From Firmicutes bacterium UBA2598 (lineage in GTDB: Bacteria; Bacillota; PH28-bin88): a stretch of 7,274 nucleotides of DNA. The notes below the pieces were generated by a model that had not been told where the DNA came from, did not search any database, and was given only the letters and a program-made list of their open reading frames with translations. The stretch covers positions 1-7,274 of the forward strand of contig DDKM01000085.1 of NCBI GenBank assembly GCA_002339345.1. Direction: 5' to 3'. Below are positions 6,007 through 7,274 of this stretch, in pieces (positions within the stretch are counted from its first letter, which is position 1; every line of letters begins with the position of its first letter). The translations under genes were made by a program, and so were the position numbers.

Positions 6007-6010
6007 GATA

Positions 6011-6017
6011 AAGGGGG
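6011..6017 (+). promoter_or_regulatory. Ribosome binding site of the MCP gene
   Basis: AAGGGGG lies 7 nt before ATG 6025 and supports this start. The right arm of an inverted repeat ends only 4 nt upstream of it. Confidence 0.6.
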
Positions 6018-6024
6018 CACTGGC

Positions 6025-7274
6025 ATGGGAACCGCTAAGGCAACGCTAAAAGGGGTAAAGGGCAGATCCATCGGCACCAGGCTGCTGCTGGGTTTTTTGC
6101 TGGTGAACTTTGTTTTTACCGTGGCAACGGCCGCCTCCTACAGGGAAATCCTTCAGTTGCGCACCGCCATGGCGGAGTTGGGGAACCAGGCTTCCTTGCG
6201 GGCGGAGATTGCCAATCTGGTCAACCTTTCTCAGCAATTATACCTTTACGCCACCGATGTTTATCTCATGGACTCCCAGGGGGCGGTTAGCCAGTTTGAA
6301 ATCCAACGCCAGGAGTTTCGCAAGACCGCCGGGAGGATCCGTGCCCGGCTGTCCACCGCCGGGGAGGAACTTCAGCAGTACCTGGCGGTGGTGGAACGCC
6401 ACGAGGAATCCATGAGCCAGATCTTCACCGGGCTGCTTGTGCCGGCGGTTCAGAGCGGGGAAACCGCCGGACTGCGCCGTTGGTACATGGAAATGCAGAC
6501 CAGCCGGGATAATGTGGCGGAATACGCCGGTCTTCTTTACCTGGCCAGCCAGCAAGCGGAAGGGGAGGCGCTGGCCAGGGTGGAGCAGGCCATTCGCAGC
6601 GCAGCCGGCCGCACCCTGGTGGGGGTAGGGGTAGCCCTGGCTTTGGGTCTGTTATTGGCTTGGTTCTTCGGTCAGATGATCAAAAAACCCCTCACCCAAC
6701 TGGTGGCCTACAGCAGGCGAATTGCGGGCGGCGACCTCACCGGCGAGGCCGTCGTGGTACGCAGCCGGGATGAAATAGGACAACTACTGGATGCTTTTAA
6801 TGAGATGAAAGACTCCCTGCGGCAGTTGATTGTGGGAGCCACCCAGTTGGCCCGGGAGGTGGAGACCTCCACCCAGCAGCTGGCCGCCACCACCGAGGAG
6901 GTGGGCCAAGCTGGCCGGCAGGTAGCCATCACTATACAGGAAATTGCCAGGGGAACAGGAGAACAGACCGGCCGGCTGCAGGGAGCGGCGCTGGCTGTGG
7001 ATGAGCTGGCGGAAAGAATTGGTGTGGCCACCCGTCAAATAGGCCTGATGGCTGCCTCAGTTCAGGAGGTAGCCGGGCATACTGTACGTGGTGACGGAGC
7101 GGTGCGGGAAGCAGTGGCCCAGATGGAAAAAATCCGCCTGCAGGTGGACCGGTCCACCCGGGTGGTAGAAGATCTCGGCCGGCGCTCCCAGGAGGTTGAT
7201 CAGATTGTTGCCCTCATCACCAGCATCGCGGATCAAACCAATCTCCTGGCCCTCAACGCCGCCATCGAGGCCGC
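6025..7274 (+). CDS. Methyl-accepting chemotaxis protein, N-terminal part (runs off the window)
   Basis: The frame is open from ATG 6025 to the right edge (416 complete codons). A basic N-terminus (residues 1-19) leads into the first membrane span (~19-37, LLLGFLLVNFVFTVATAA). An external sensor region of ~155 residues (~40-195) follows. It is predicted helical, rich in Gln, Glu, Ala and Arg, resembles four-helix-bundle MCP sensors and has no CxxCH haem motif. The second span is ~197-216 (TLVGVGVALALGLLLAWFFG). A HAMP domain follows at ~215-268 (KKPLTQLVAYSRRIAGGDLT, then RSRDEIGQLLDAFNEM). After that comes the methylated coiled coil (STQQLAATTEEVGQAGRQV), reaching the conserved signalling segment IADQTNLLALNAAIEA at the edge. 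The protein should pass ligand or redox cues to CheA/CheW in the cytoplasm; the ligand is unknown. It follows the cytochrome gene but lies behind a strong terminator, so it needs its own promoter, which I could not identify clearly. Confidence 0.95.
   Translation, partial: MGTAKATLKGVKGRSIGTRLLLGFLLVNFVFTVATAASYREILQLRTAMAELGNQASLRAEIANLVNLSQQLYLYATDVYLMDSQGAVSQFEIQRQEFRKTAGRIRARLSTAGEELQQYLAVVERHEESMSQIFTGLLVPAVQSGETAGLRRWYMEMQTSRDNVAEYAGLLYLASQQAEGEALARVEQAIRSAAGRTLVGVGVALALGLLLAWFFGQMIKKPLTQLVAYSRRIAGGDLTGEAVVVRSRDEIGQLLDAFNEMKDSLRQLIVGATQLAREVETSTQQLAATTEEVGQAGRQVAITIQEIARGTGEQTGRLQGAALAVDELAERIGVATRQIGLMAASVQEVAGHTVRGDGAVREAVAQMEKIRLQVDRSTRVVEDLGRRSQEVDQIVALITSIADQTNLLALNAAIEA

Noticed and set aside
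5917..6024. c-di-GMP riboswitch ahead of the MCP
   Set aside because: The conserved GEMM-type core sequences are absent, so only unnamed inverted repeats are reported.

Overview
The window looks like chromosomal DNA of an anaerobic, moderately GC-rich Gram-positive bacterium, most like the Desulfotomaculum/Pelotomaculum/Moorella end of the Firmicutes. The reasons are strong Shine-Dalgarno sequences (one essentially AAAGGAGGTGA), frequent GTG starts, a ThiN-type thiamine pyrophosphokinase, an exported protein carrying the 'copper amine oxidase N-terminal' stalk domain common in Firmicutes, and a multihaem cytochrome. The genus is inferred from gene content and style, not from a search.

Layout. 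(1) 1-416: the C-terminal end of a TPM-domain membrane protein with a glycine-rich tail, cut by the window edge. (2) 486-2737: a DEAD-box RNA helicase with a DbpA-type RNA-binding tail, followed 23 nt later by thiN, probably co-transcribed. (3) 2738-2904: a convergent intergenic stretch packed with four hairpins, none followed by a proper T-run. One resembles the right end of an IS200/IS605 (TnpB-type) element. (4) 2905-3678, minus strand: a regulator made of three tandem XRE/Cro helix-turn-helix domains. (5) 3679-3898: a divergent promoter region with a TATAAT box, an outward-facing TATACT box and two AGGCCTT copies 30 bp apart. (6) 3899-5863: an exported nine-haem cytochrome. Its last eight haems match the octahaem tetrathionate reductase (OTR) family. 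It carries an extra N-terminal monohaem module, an Ala/Pro/Lys-rich linker and a stalk domain. It ends at a strong intrinsic terminator (5879-5916). (7) 5917-6024: a leader with two mutually crossing inverted repeats. (8) 6025-7274: a methyl-accepting chemotaxis protein (MCP) that runs off the right edge.

The most interesting unit is 2905-5863. The fused nonahaem OTR-like protein is probably a secreted or wall-associated redox enzyme or electron conduit. The divergent triple-HTH regulator is the natural candidate to control it. The terminator insulates it from the MCP, so any link to chemotaxis is positional only. No membrane electron partner for the cytochrome (quinol dehydrogenase, NrfH/CymA-type protein or haem-lyase genes) is visible in the window. 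The helicase/thiN block is ordinary housekeeping.
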